A stretch of 64,000 bases of DNA from Ustilaginoidea virens (Eukaryota > Ascomycota > Sordariomycetes > Hypocreales > Clavicipitaceae). The notes beneath the pieces are model-generated. The model had not been told where the DNA came from. It did not search any database and saw nothing but the letters and a program-made list of their open reading frames with translations. A program made the translations under genes and the position numbers. The first letter of the stretch is position 1; every line of letters starts with the position of its first letter. The stretch covers positions 2,418,001 through 2,482,000 of the forward strand of contig NC_057316.1 in the NCBI RefSeq assembly GCF_000687475.1, written 5' to 3'. Below, piece after piece: positions 40,786 through 52,603 of this stretch.

Positions 40786-42312
40786 TGGTAGCAATTGCGT
40801 AAATATCACAATAAAAACCTCATTTTTATCCCTTACCTTATGGCCTAGCCTTAAGATTAACTGTTATCTTTATTTTGCTGTAAAAGCTACTATTTTCCGG
40901 ATCCTATTTGAGCAAGCTCTAGGTTCCCTATTGAATCTATTAAAAGCCTTATTGCTAGTATACTTGTATAGCCTTATCAATCAAAAAAGGAGGCTATTTA
41001 GGAGGAAAGTAGTAATATTTCCTTTAAAATTAACCAATCGATATCTTAACTACTATTTTCGTTAGATTAATTTATGCCCTAAATATCGTTATTAGCGAAA
41101 ATGGGTACTATTACTAATGATAGCTCTAAACTAGCAGTCAAGCTGATATCCCGATATAATTGGGATATCTAATATGATTATATTTAAAAGTGTGCTTTGG
41201 AGGATAATATTTAGATATTTATTAATCCTAAGGGTTTAACGATACTAAATATACCTCTTCTGCCGGTATAAGAATTAGATAAACCTATTTATTCTACGCA
41301 GGCATTAGCATTAATACCTATATTAGCAGTAATAGCCGATTTATCAATAGAAGCTATAGATTGTGCCCCTTCTGTAAATACTAGAGCTATATCGGCAGCT
41401 AGGGCATTATCGGCAGTACTAACGGTAAGAATAAGAATAATCCGGCTATAGTAAGTCGAGAATATTAAAGAAAACCACTACTTTAAGCCGATATAACGCC
41501 CTAGGGGTATTAATACTATAGAATAGATAAAATAAGCTAATATTTAGTATAACTTTTAGAACGACTATTATACGATATTTAATCGGAATCTTTAAGTATA
41601 TACAGTATAGTTTGAATTAATACTAAGCCCTAGCTATAAGATATTAGTAGCAGGCAATCGGAATATTTAAGGAAAAATTCAACGCTTAATAGAATATATA
41701 CGACCGGTTCAGCTTATTATCTAGGAATACCTTAAAGAAAAATTTAAGTAGGCTATAAGATGTAACCTCGGAAGATATAATATAGAGGAATAGTTTAATG
41801 AAATCTCTATATTATATAAGCGATTAGTGCGAATAGACTTAATCTTTATTAATAGGAATACGCCTACTAAATAGCTAATAGAAGCTCTTTATTAAAAGTA
41901 TTCTACCTTTAAGGAAAAAATCCTTAATCGAATAGTAAAAGCATAAGAATAGAATAAATATCTCGATTTTCTAACGACTATTAAATATATTTAGTAGAAA
42001 TAGGAGCTAGAAGAGAAGGGGAAGGTTAGCAGTAGTTATATAGCATTTATAACTAATGATACTAAACCTTCATTATAAGCTGCTTCTAGCGATACTTTAG
42101 CTTTATCTTTAGTAGAGAAAAAGACCTATAAATACTATAGTAAGCCCTATATAGTAAAGGGGCCTTATTATAAGAATTATTAGATATTAACTCTATCGAT
42201 AGCTCTAAACTATTTAAAAGATAGGATTAGTAAGAAAAGCTAGGAAGCTATATATAAAAAGATAAAAAAGGAATCTAAAGAGGTATAAAATGCATTTAAA
42301 GCCTTTTAAGAT
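40786..42312 (+). pseudogene. Element A (outer Ty1/Copia): gag part, heavily mutated
   Basis: AT-rich sequence with frequent TAG/TAA in what is otherwise one readable frame. It shows a Copia-type Gag (EYLKEKFK, RCNLGRYNIEE, IEALY, TFKEKILNRI). A damaged zinc knuckle follows (KTYKYYSKPYIVKGPYYKN, cysteines changed to tyrosine). The reading stops at 42,312, where element B is inserted, and resumes at 54,846. It is inactive. Confidence 0.75.
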
Positions 42313-43016
42313 TGTTGAAATCAGCGCCTTTTTAGCTGTATTTTGGTACTGGTCTCGCCACCATACGACGTTTCTGCGTTGAGATATTGCGGTGGCTATA
42401 TCAGGCGCTATGGTGGGGCACAGCGCCCCACAACGCCGATTACAGTAGGCCACAGCGCCGGTCACGGCACCGGCACAGCGCCCCACAGCCGGCCACAGCG
42501 GCCGGTCACAGCGGGCCACAGGGCCCACAACAGGCGGCGCATTTCTACGGGATTCCCAAATGGGCAAACCAGCACTTTCGGCCTTCTACATACAGTCACC
42601 CGCTACACCGGTCATTTACGGCAGACCGATATAGGGCTTCCGGCCCGTACGGCAGGCTGTTATAGGGCATCCGGCACACCGCTATAAGCCACTAGGCTTG
42701 GTTGGGTAGGCATTGGGTAGGATATTGGGCACGGTTGGGCAGACCGACTTTTCGTCGGGTTTTTCGCTATTTTTGCGGTTTTTCATTATTTTCAACCACT
42801 TTTTCAAGATGGTAGAAATATACCCAAAATTCCCTCTTTCTAGCTAGAATAACCACCAACAATTAGAATCAGATTTCCCTGACATCTTTGCTCTAGTCAA
42901 CCCCGTGTGTGCGTTTTTAATCTTTAACCAGCTTGTTTTATTCTGCAACGCCTTATATGCCACTGTCGGTACTTAGTATACTTTCCAACAGTGTTCTGAG
43001 TCACCATTTTGCAACA
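42313..43016 (+). repeat. 5' LTR of element B
   Basis: 704 bp, TGTTGAAATC...TTTTGCAACA. It differs from the 3' LTR at 11 positions, all transitions, with no indels. A GC-rich block at about 42,415-42,545 is built from short CAGCG/GGCCACA-type repeats and palindromes. Confidence 0.95.
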
Positions 43017-43034
43017 GGTTATGAGCCCGGTGTC
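43017..43034 (+). other. Primer-binding site of element B (internal initiator tRNA-Met type)
   Basis: The sequence just after the 5' LTR, GGTTATGAGCCCGGTG, is complementary to a tRNA anticodon arm of the form GGGCTCATAACC, with the CAT anticodon in the loop. This matches the half-tRNA(iMet) priming known for Drosophila copia rather than a tRNA 3' end. Confidence 0.7.
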
Positions 43035-43390
43035 TTAAGGCTTCCAGCTTAAGACTTTTTACGCTAACTTAGGATTTTAATGCATTTGGCAGCTAACCTC
43101 CCAGAAATCTAACTAACGATATTACTAATCTGCAGTAAGGGACTAATCATCCCAGATTTAGGAACCCAGCTACCACACTAAGCTGTAAATACATCCTTTT
43201 CAGTAGGATTTTTCTAAGGATTTTCTAAGGTTATTCCTTAACGCAGCTTTCTTCTAGTTTTATCTAGATTTTCAGTCTTAATTTTCTTCGCATTTTTAAG
43301 ATTTTCCGGCACCTTTTCTCTTCCTACAATAGCCAGTTAGAACGTTCCTACCAATAACCCAGGCTACCAAGTCCCTAATACGGCAGAGGT

Positions 43391-44800
43391 AGAAGAATCT
43401 AATAATAACCAGGAAATTGCCCAGCTCAGGGAAGACCAACAGGAAATAAGAAAAGAATTCAGTCATAAATTTAATCGAATGAACTTTAAAATCGATTTTT
43501 TGGCTGATAAGGTGGGCACCTTAGTAGACAGACTAATCAAGCCTGCTGCTAGCCCACTATCTTAGGATATAATGGATATAGATACCTTCTAAACCCCTAT
43601 GGGCAAAGGAAATAACCTACCATTACTACCTAAAGCCCAGCAGCAACCCCTGCCGGTCCCATCTAGTATTAGCAGCCAAATCAGCGCTATAGCTATTAAG
43701 GAACTAGCCAAAACAGCCAACGGATTCTAGGAATCCCAAAAGCTAAAGGGGGCATTTAACTTCGACTAATAGAAACAGGCCCTTATAATTTAACTTAGGG
43801 CACTCAATATCGCCAAATTTATCGAAGATCCTTCTATTGCCAGCAAATTTAATGACTTAAAGCAAGCACTTTTACTATTACTTATCAAGAATAGTTGCAC
43901 AGAAGGACTAGCTGCCGCTATCAACTAGTGCACTAACCTAGAGTCAGCCTTTACGTTACTCACCAAATAGTATTCTCACTTATCAGACGTATAGCGAACC
44001 CACCTATACCCTGCCTTCCATCAACTAAATTTTACAGGCTATAAGGGTACCTTAGAATCTTTTAATGCCTCCTTTAATAGCTACCTATCTAGGTTGCAAA
44101 TTTTAGGCTCCTATATACAACCTTTCGACTAAATCAGCCAGTATTTACATGCTATAAAAGGGGTCTTTTTTTAGTGGGCAGAACGGTACCGTATAATAAT
44201 GAGAATCGCCTACACTTAGGGAAATACATCAAATATTAACCTATAATTTTATATGGTTGATTTATTAGAAGAATAATACATTAAAGGGTCATCAGTAGTA
44301 AGGGCTACTACCTACCAACCCACCTCAGTGGGGCACCTTAGAGCTTACTAACGCCCTCTTCATACCAGCTTTTAATATTAATATCTTTAGCGGCGTTAAA
44401 CACTATCTGAATCGTGGCAGTATTCAGGGCCAAAGCCTAGTTAACAGCAATAATAAGTGCATTAGGCTTCTTGATTTTAAGAAGTATAGCTTCTTTTTAT
44501 AATAAAAAGGGGTAGATTCGCCGTTTTTACACTATACCAGCTAACCGGCTTCATATAGTATCTCGGTCGAATTACCTACCCTAGCTAACCTAGAAGAATA
44601 CGAGGAATATCCCCTACTAGAGGATTTACCTACCCTACTAGCTGACCCACCAGCTAACTCGTAAGCTGACCGACCAGCTAGTCCTGGTTTTTCGGTAGTA
44701 CCAACAGAGGCTGCTATTTCCAATACAGCTCAACCACTACAGAGGGCCCTAGTCGCCCTTAACCCTGCCCCAATACCAGCTACTAATACAGAATATTAAA
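43391..44800 (+). pseudogene. Element B gag, with multiple in-frame stops
   Basis: Coiled N-terminus (QEIAQLREDQQEIRKEF, FKIDFLADKVGTL), then a Copia Gag core (LRALNIAKFIEDPSIASKF, YSHLSDV, LESFNASFNSYLSRLQILG). Stops fall where Gln or Trp codons are expected, consistent with C-to-T change on either strand. Confidence 0.75.
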
Positions 44801-45780
44801 AGCTGCTATTATTAGCCGGACTTTGGCATATCCGGCTTAGGCACATCGGAATCCAACTTTTAAAGAAAACCTGTGCATCAACCATAGGGTTACCTGATCT
44901 TAGTAAGATAAAGGATTCTGATTTTAACTGCATCGCCTATAAAAGGGCAAAGTCAGTTCGGCATTTTACATCAGGGGCTATACCAGACCTTATGCATTGT
45001 TTGGATATCATAGAGGGCGATATTTTCTAAATCAACCCTCTACCATACAATAAACGCCCTATCTGCCTCATCTTAGTTGACCGGAAATCACGCTTCCGTT
45101 AGGTATATTTACTACCTAATAAAGAGGGACCCACAGTATTCCCAGTATTATAGGGGTTCTTCCAAGGTCTTCGGAATTACTACGGCAAATCAGCTGTTGA
45201 ATTCCACTATAATGGTAGCAAGGAAATCAACGACGTCATTATAGCCTAGCTAGCTCTCAAAGGCATAGATTTTTTAACCTCTTCCCCTTACATTCATAAG
45301 CAAAATGGGTTAGCAGAACGCTCTATACGGGTCATTATTAACCGACTTAGAGCTACTATACTTTAGTCTCGGTTACCTTCTTACCTTTGGTCTACAGTAA
45401 TTCTTAGTATTACTACCTTGGTAAATCTAATAGCAGTCACTAACCGTTCCTTGTTACCTTTCGAGGAATTAAAGAAGGACTTTCCGGAAATTACGCACTA
45501 CTACCTACCCGACCTTACTAGCTTTAGGGCTATTGGTGCGGCTGTAGAGGTGCTAATCCCTCCAGAAAAACGGGTTATTAGCCATAAGCTGGCCCCCCGG
45601 ACCGAGTCAGGTAGGTTACTAGCTATACTAGGTAACGGCACCTACCTCGTCTATATCCCATATTGCCGGGTCGTCACTAAGACCTCTTTCATTACTTTTA
45701 CCTACTAAAATGAAGGTATAGGCCCTATTTCAAGTGGCCTAAAGGGCACTTTTGATTTCTAACCGCCTTCTAATTTAGAG
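44801..45780 (+). pseudogene. Element B GAG-pre-integrase and integrase region
   Basis: Begins with LWHIRLRHIGIQLL, the zinc-binding pre-integrase segment, then LVDRKSRF, PYIHKQNGLAERSIRVIINRLR (integrase core end with the catalytic Glu) and LPSYLWSTVI. The final 96 codons (45,418-45,708) are still open. Some stops interrupt the rest. Confidence 0.8.
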
Positions 45781-46509
45781 GGGGTAAATATCGACTAAAT
45801 TGCTCTGGAAGAGCCTATTTAGAAGTCGCCTCGGCAAAATATGCCTATTTCAGGCGTAGCCGAAGGCACAGGCCTACCACAGGCCACGGGCCCACCACAA
45901 CTAGTAGGCCTACCACAGCACTCTGCAATATTTCCCAGCAATTCGCCGTTTTTCGATTCCAAATCGCTTCAGCCTAACTCAGCTTTTTAGCTTAGGCAAG
46001 ACGGTCCGCTTTCACTAGCTAAGGAAAATGCACCTTTTTCCCATACAAAAAGGCTGCAAATACTAAGAAATGCAGAAAGTTCTCATCACTAGGAATCTCA
46101 ATCTCAGAGATTTTCCAAATCCGTCACAAAAGTGGGCATGACCCATATAAGTGAAAATTCTGACTTGCCCCACACAACAAATTTTCAATAGTCCGAATCT
46201 CAAAGCCCCACACACACTGATTTTCTACGACTTTCCGATACAATAGATTCTGCCTTTTCGCCCGGCTTCCTAGTAAATACAGCATTTCGCTATAGTAAAA
46301 TGCTACCTATACTAGAATATCTGAAATTCGAGAGTCTAAATATCGCCTTAAATAAGAGACCGTAGGAGAAAATATTTCGAGTATCAGAAAAAGTGCCTAT
46401 TCAGCCATACCAGGTTAGGGCTACTAGGGATAGAATTCGAGGAAGAATATAGCCATAGATACAAGATATACAAGATATCCTAGGTTATGGATACTATAGG
46501 TCACTTTTG

Positions 46510-46593
46510 GACCTATAGGCTGACCAATAGCCTGACCCACAGACTAACCAATAGTCTGACCAACAGTCTGACCTATAGACTGACCAATAGGGT
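46510..46593 (+). repeat. 12-bp tandem repeat in element B, seven units
   Basis: Seven imperfect 12-bp units of the form GACCAATAGTCT lie between the integrase and RT regions. In the pol frame each codes for a four-residue Asp-x-Gln-Thr/Ser-like unit, with several Gln codons now TAG. Confidence 0.85.
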
Positions 46594-46689
46594 GCTTTCC
46601 CACCCACCCAGCCGAAAAACGACTAGATTTTCGGATACCCAGGCAGCCCCCTAGAGGCTTCTACATAGGATTTCCCCCCTTCCTATGCT

Positions 46690-46957
46690 TTTTACGATAT
46701 TTGCTATACAGCAAAGATTAAGGCTGCAAAACGGGCCCCAGAAGGTAGGCCTAATAGCTGGAAGGAAGTCTTATATAGCCTATATAAGGATAGCTGGGTA
46801 AAAGCCTTATTTTCGGAATTCGAGCAATTAATCGATTTAAATATCTTCCAATTTATTCCTAAGACTAGTGTTCCTATTAGTAGGAAAATATTGCGTAACC
46901 GGCCTATTTTTCGCGTTAAGAAAGATGCGAATAATAACCCGGTTAAATATAAGGCAC
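46690..46957 (+). pseudogene. Element B reverse transcriptase, left part
   Basis: Start of the Copia RT domain (EVLYSLYKDSWVKALFSEF, FQFIPKTSVPISRKIL, RPIFRVKKDANN) interrupted by element C after codons reading NPVKYK. The frame resumes after C and the second GGCAC at 52,604. Confidence 0.85.
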
Positions 46958-47211
46958 TGTTACGGACTCGGGCTATGCCCGCGTCATGGATTGGCTAGGG
47001 CTCGGGCCGCGCCCGTGCCTAGTCTAGGATGGATTACATAAGGCAGACGCGCGGGCCTATGGGGGCAATGCTAGGGCTCCAGCCCGCGCCATATACGGAT
47101 ATAAGTAGGCCTCGGAGGGACTCCTATTCAGGCTCCTTCCTTTACTCTTTAGTTTATTCAATATATATATTTAATGCCTATTCGCAGTCGCCCTAGGGCC
47201 AGTCCTTCACA
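46958..47211 (+). repeat. 5' LTR of element C
   Basis: 254 bp, TGTTACGGAC...CCTTCACA. Its differences from the 3' LTR are all transitions (about 15). The 3' copy starts TATTACAG instead of TGTTACGG. Confidence 0.95.
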
Positions 47212-47261
47212 ATTAAATAAACTCTCTCAATCCTTATTGTTATATCTCATACAACTGCCGA

Positions 47262-48480
47262 TAATGGATATAGATCCCTCATAGAACACCACAGGCTCGG
47301 ACGATATGCAACGCGCTCCCGCCCGCTAACAGGCCGTATAACTAGAGTCAATTATAAATGCTATAGAAGTACTTAATACGAGGTTCTAAAAATAGCTATC
47401 CTAAAGCCAAAAGAGTAAGCGCCAGATACACGCCTAGGCTGAGCAGACTAAGCGTTAGATACAGGCTCTTATCGACTAAATATAGCAATAACTATCGTTA
47501 GTACCCGTATTAACCCTAGACCGATCCTAGACCGATTCTATCCTAATCCTAAAGGAAACCTAACTAAAACGCAAGCTAATACCGGTCGGGGAACCTTTTA
47601 ATAGCAAAAAGGCTATATTTACTATATAGAAAACCTTTATAGAATACAAATTAGAGATCGACTAGGACTTTATTAGTAACGATAAGACCTAATGGATATT
47701 TATTTACTAAAACCTCTTGGCTACGGTCTAATCCTAGGTTGCAGCCTTCTTCGAGAATAGTATAGCCCTTTATTACTATCCTATAGCCTTCTTTACTTAC
47801 CTATAGCGACTCTTTAAGGATCTATATCGGGAGGAATGTATAATTATAGAGCTTAAGTATACCCTCCGCTAAATGCCGAAAGAACCTTTCTCTGCCTTTT
47901 TTATGCGTTTTAAGGAAAAATTAGCGTTAGTAGGGGGACTTAATTAGCCCGAGTCGGTAAAGCTAGAAATACTTTAATCTGCCCTTAACCTTTGCATATT
48001 GGAAAAGATTATCGGTCTTGGGGTCTCCCGTAAGGACTATAATGCGGCCGTTATATAGTATTGTAAAATCGCTATCGACCTAGAGATAAGCCTTACCGTA
48101 AGATATTATGTGGATCCCTCTTAGGATTATAACGATAACGCCCGGGATCTATAGGCATCCGCTCGGGATAAGGATAGTGATACGCTTATAACGGGTGTTA
48201 ATAAGCTAGGATTAAAGGGTAAAAAGAAGTTATCTGCTAAGAGGGTAGTATAGGTTTCGAGAGCGGTCCTTAAGGAGTACTATTAGAATTCACTTTATCC
48301 CTAATGTAGGGATACTGGCTATAAAATGCCGGAATGTAAGCTAAAGCCGGCCCGGCCTCTACTAGAGATAACTATAGCTTCTATAGACCTAAAGGTTATA
48401 AAAGCCTTGCGAATCGCCGAGCTTAGAGATAGTAATAATAGCGATTTCTAGGGAAAAGACTAGCCCTTAAGCTAAGTCTC
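47262..48480 (+). pseudogene. Element C gag
   Basis: Gypsy-type Gag with ETFIEYKLEIDWDF-like spacing after the stops are ignored, AFFENSIALYYYPIAFF, and a degraded zinc knuckle (CRDTGYKMPECK) near 48,300-48,340. Many in-frame stops. Confidence 0.65.
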
Positions 48481-48539
48481 GCGAGAGGGCTTAAAAAACG
48501 CACCCAGCCCCCGGCTAAATTATAATAGGAATACTACAT

Positions 48540-51500
48540 AAAGGAGATTAATAATATTAAAGACCGTATAGATAGATACCCCTTTTTAGTCCCGATATTA
48601 TATAATAATTCTACTTTTATCGACACCCTAATTGATTCTAATTATAACTATTATGGTGCGATAAGCGAAAGAACTATCTAAAGGTTAGGACTCTAGCCTA
48701 TCTGTCTGCTATCTCGTAGGAAACTTAGGACTGTAGTAGATATAAAGAGTCGATCGAGGGAGTAATAGACTACCCCTTTGATTACCTATACTATCTATAT
48801 CGATATTAATATCGATAGATAGCTATTAGCCGTAATGCTATACGTTATCCTAGGCCTTACCCACGATATTATCCTAGGGTTGCCTTAGATAAAGTACTGT
48901 AATATCGAACTATAGGCGAAGCGGCACTAATTAAGAATTAGAGCCGCTAGCGGCCTCCTTATAAAGGAATCGACCACTTAATCCCCTAGGCCTGCCGCAA
49001 TTAATATTCTTAGATCGGTCTTTCACAGTATACTATAATGCGCGGTATGCACCTAAGATAATTCGACCTCCTTCTTCCTTATAAGCCTATAGGAGCTTAT
49101 ATGCATCCTCTGTATTACGCTCCTACTATATTAGGATTTAGCTTCCCCTCCGGCTTAGCCGCAGACCCTACTACTAGAGCTCTAAGACTTTACCGACCTC
49201 TTTAATAAAGCAAAGGCCTCTAGCCTCCTACTATACTAGGGCATGCTTAATTACTATATTAAGCTTAAACCGACCCTAGATAAGGGGTCGCCCGACCTCC
49301 TATAGAGACCACTATATAATATACCGCAGGACTAGCTACTTAAGGTTCGGAGATAGGTAATAGACCTTATAGATAAAAGATAGATTTATACGAGCTCCTT
49401 ATCGGTAGTAGCACTAGTCCTACTCGCGAGAAAGGCGAACAGTAGATAGCATTTTTATATAGATTACCAGGCCCTAAATAAGGTTATAGCATAAGACTAG
49501 TATCCCCTCCCCTTAATTAAGGAGACATTATACTCCCTATCTTAGGCAAAGTAGTTTATAAAGGTAGATATTTGCGCCGTATTCTATAAGATCTATATTG
49601 CTAAGGGCGATAAATACCTGATTGTATTCCGGACCCGCTTCGGCCTCTTTAAGTGGTTAGTAACCCCCTTTAGCCTAACTAGGGCCCCTGCGATATTCTA
49701 GCATTATATTAATAGGGCCTTAGGGGACTTATTAGGGGATTTCGCTACTACCTACCTAAATAATATTTTAGTCTATACCGGCGGCTTATAGAAGGAATAT
49801 ATAGACCGCGTTAGGGTTATCCTTAGACGCCTATAAGATACCAATCTAAATCTAGATCTAGATAAATATAACTTTGCAGTAAAGGAGGTATACTACCTCG
49901 GCTATATCGTAATAGTAGGAAAAGAGATCCGCTTAGACCCTAAAAAGATTAAGACGATTTAGGAGTAGGAAGCCCCTATAAAATTATAAGGCGTCTAAAG
50001 CTTCTTAAGTTTCGCAAACTTCTACCGCGATTTTATCCTAGACTTCTCCTACCTGGCTAAGCCCTTAGTTCGATTAATGCAGAAGGGTATTCCCTTTTAA
50101 TAGCTTAAAGAGGAAGAAAAGGCTTTCTAAGCGCTTAAATAATACTTTATCTTATACCCGGTCTTCGCCTAATAGGACCCTAAAAAGGAAATAATCCTTA
50201 AGGCAAATAGCTCTAATATGGCTTTTAGTAGCTGCCTCTCTTAGATTAGGGAGGATAAAGTGCTCTACCCGGTCGCATACTACTCGATATAGCTTATAAA
50301 GGCTAAATAGAACTATACTATCCACAATAAGGAGCTATTTACCGTTATCGTATGCTTTAAGGCGTGGTCGGCTGAATTCTATTCTATTACTACCCTATTT
50401 ATAATTCTTATAGACTATAAGAACCTTAAGTACTTTGCCCGACTAAAGGAGATATCGGAATACTAGGCGCAATAGGCCGAAATATTAGCCCTTTTTAACT
50501 TCCACCTTTAGTATTAGCCCGGCTTATAGGCCTAACGCCTCGATATACTCTCGCGATAGGAGCAAGAGGCAGATAGTATAGCACTAAGGTTTAACTAAGT
50601 CTTTTAACTACTATCTATCTCTGCTATAAAGGCGGATCCGATAGAGGTCTAGCTAGACCTAGTAGCAGATCGGCCGACTATAGACCTAAGTACAATAGAG
50701 GATATACTAATAGCGGCTCTATCGACTAGAGTCTCCCTGCCTAGTAGCTCTTAGGTCTTTACCGATGCATACCTATAGGCGCTTTAGGATTAGGCTATAG
50801 CTGAGGACGAACTATATTGGGCCTAATAGAAGGCTATAGTAAATAGAAAACGATGATTCCCTATAGAGGCGAAGACTAAAAAGTAGATCGCAGATTATAC
50901 CCTAAATGCCTATAGAGTACTATTCTATTGGGGCCGGATTTAGCTCCTTTCGTTCGAACCGCTAATAACTATAGTAATCCAATGATACTATAACTCCCCT
51001 ACCGTGGGGCACCTAGGGAAGAATATAACCTTCTAACTCCTCTGATGGGACTACTACTTTAATAGTATATCGTCTAAGGTGGCTTGGTTTATTTGGAATT
51101 GCTAATACCGTAAGGCGTATAAGAGCCATTAATTGCGATAGGGCCTACTCTAGCCCTTACTGATCCTAGATCGTTTTTAGTCTTAAATCTCTATTAACTT
51201 TATAACTGACCTTCTAACCTGTAATGCCTCCGACCTATATTACCTAATAGTTATTACCGACCGCCTATCTAAATACGTTTAGCTTAAGGCGATATACTCG
51301 ATACGAACGGAAGATTATGCAAAATGGTTTCTTAACTACTAGTAGCGATACTATAGATTCCCCGCCTAGATTATTAGCAATAGAGGCTCGGACTAAATAG
51401 GCTAATTCTAGACCACAATATATAAGGCTATTAGGACCGAATAACTCCTCTCGACTACATACCACCTACAGACCGATAGTAGTATAAAGCGTATAAACCA

Positions 51501-52300
51501 AAAGATATAGGCTATCTTATATATTAAAATAGCATTCGACTAATATAACTAGCCCCGATATCTTACGACTTATTAATACGCTCTAAATAACCGCACTTCT
51601 TTAGTCACCGGATATAGTCCGAACCGCCTCCTAAATAGTTTTAACTCTCCTATTATAGCACCTCCCCCCAATATCATACCGAATTTAACTACCCTTAAGA
51701 GGCGAGCGGCGCGCTTCCTAGCTATAATATAAAAGGGGGGCGAACTCGCTTAGGCCGCTATCGCCTTTACTTAATAGCAGTAGTAGGACGTAACGAACCA
51801 TTCCCGACGTCTAGCAGAATATTATTAAGTTAGGGATCGCATTTAGCTAAGCCTACGGAATATTAAAACCAACCGGCCCTATAAGAAGCTCGATTGGGTA
51901 TCTGCGAAATATACTATTATGGCCGTCTTATCCCCGCTTAACGTCTAACTCGATATCCCTAATGGTATTCACCCGGTCTTTTATATTAATCTTATAGAAT
52001 ATGCCGCTATCGACCTGCTGCTAAGCCAAGTCCTTATAGATATTAGGCCCGGTCCCCTACTAGTCCTGCCAGAGGACTTTAATATCCCGCACGAGGAATT
52101 TAAGGTTAAGGAGATATTAGCCGCAAAAAACGCTCGGGGCTGGGGCGGAAAGCGTAATATTCTAGTAAAATAGAAGGGATACGATTTACTGTCTTAGGAG
52201 CCCCTTAAGAACTTCGAGGATACTATAGCGTAGGAGGCATTTGAGGATAAATAAGGGGATATTCGGATATATAATAGGCCCGGTCGAACCCTATTGCAAC
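48540..52300 (+). pseudogene. Element C pol: protease, RT, RNase H, integrase, chromodomain
   Basis: Protease lies near 48,600-48,900. RT lies near 49,200-50,080, with the catalytic motif changed to YLNNILVY (Asp-Asp to Asn-Asn). RNase H lies near 50,100-50,560 and integrase near 50,990-51,720 (ITDRLSKYV, TYHLQTD). The C-terminal chromodomain (52,090-52,230) includes ILVK-KGYD and EPLKNFEDT. More than 60 in-frame stops were seen by eye, mostly TAG. Confidence 0.8.
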
Positions 52301-52344
52301 CCCAATACGGAAATAGATAAAATTTTTCCCAGAGAAGGGGGGTA

Positions 52345-52598
52345 TATTACAGACTCGGGCTATGCCCGCGTTATAGATTAGCTAGGGCTCGGGCCGCGCC
52401 TATGCCTAATCCAGGATGGATTATATAAGGCAGACGCGCGGGCCTATAGGGGCAATGCTAGGGCTCCAGCCCGCGCCATATACGGATATAAGTAGGCCTC
52501 GGAGGGACTCCTATTCAGGCTCCTTCCTTTGCTCTTTAGTTTATTCAATATATATGTTTAACGCCTATTCGCAGTCGCCCTAAGGCCAGTCCTTCACA
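52345..52598 (+). repeat. 3' LTR of element C
   Basis: 254 bp, same length as the 5' copy. The terminal TG is changed to TA. It ends CCTTCACA before the GGCAC duplication. Confidence 0.95.
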
Positions 52599-52603
52599 GG
52601 CAC

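Larger units (their letters stand above)
46958..52598 (+). mobile_element. Element C: Ty3/Gypsy chromovirus LTR retrotransposon, 5.64 kb
   Basis: Two 254-bp LTRs (46958-47211 and 52345-52598) are flanked by the target duplication GGCAC (46953-46957 and 52599-52603), inside the RT gene of element B. The internal order is gag, protease, RT, RNase H, integrase, chromodomain, which defines a Ty3/Gypsy chromovirus. The polypurine tract AGAGAAGGGGGG (52331-52342) lies just before the 3' LTR. Dense TAG/TAA codons make it inactive. Confidence 0.95.

Noticed and set aside
42214..42687. Open frames of about 115 codons in the LTR, repeated at 54,167-54,511
   Set aside because: They lie inside the GC-rich block of the two LTRs and are duplicated only because the LTR is; not a gene.
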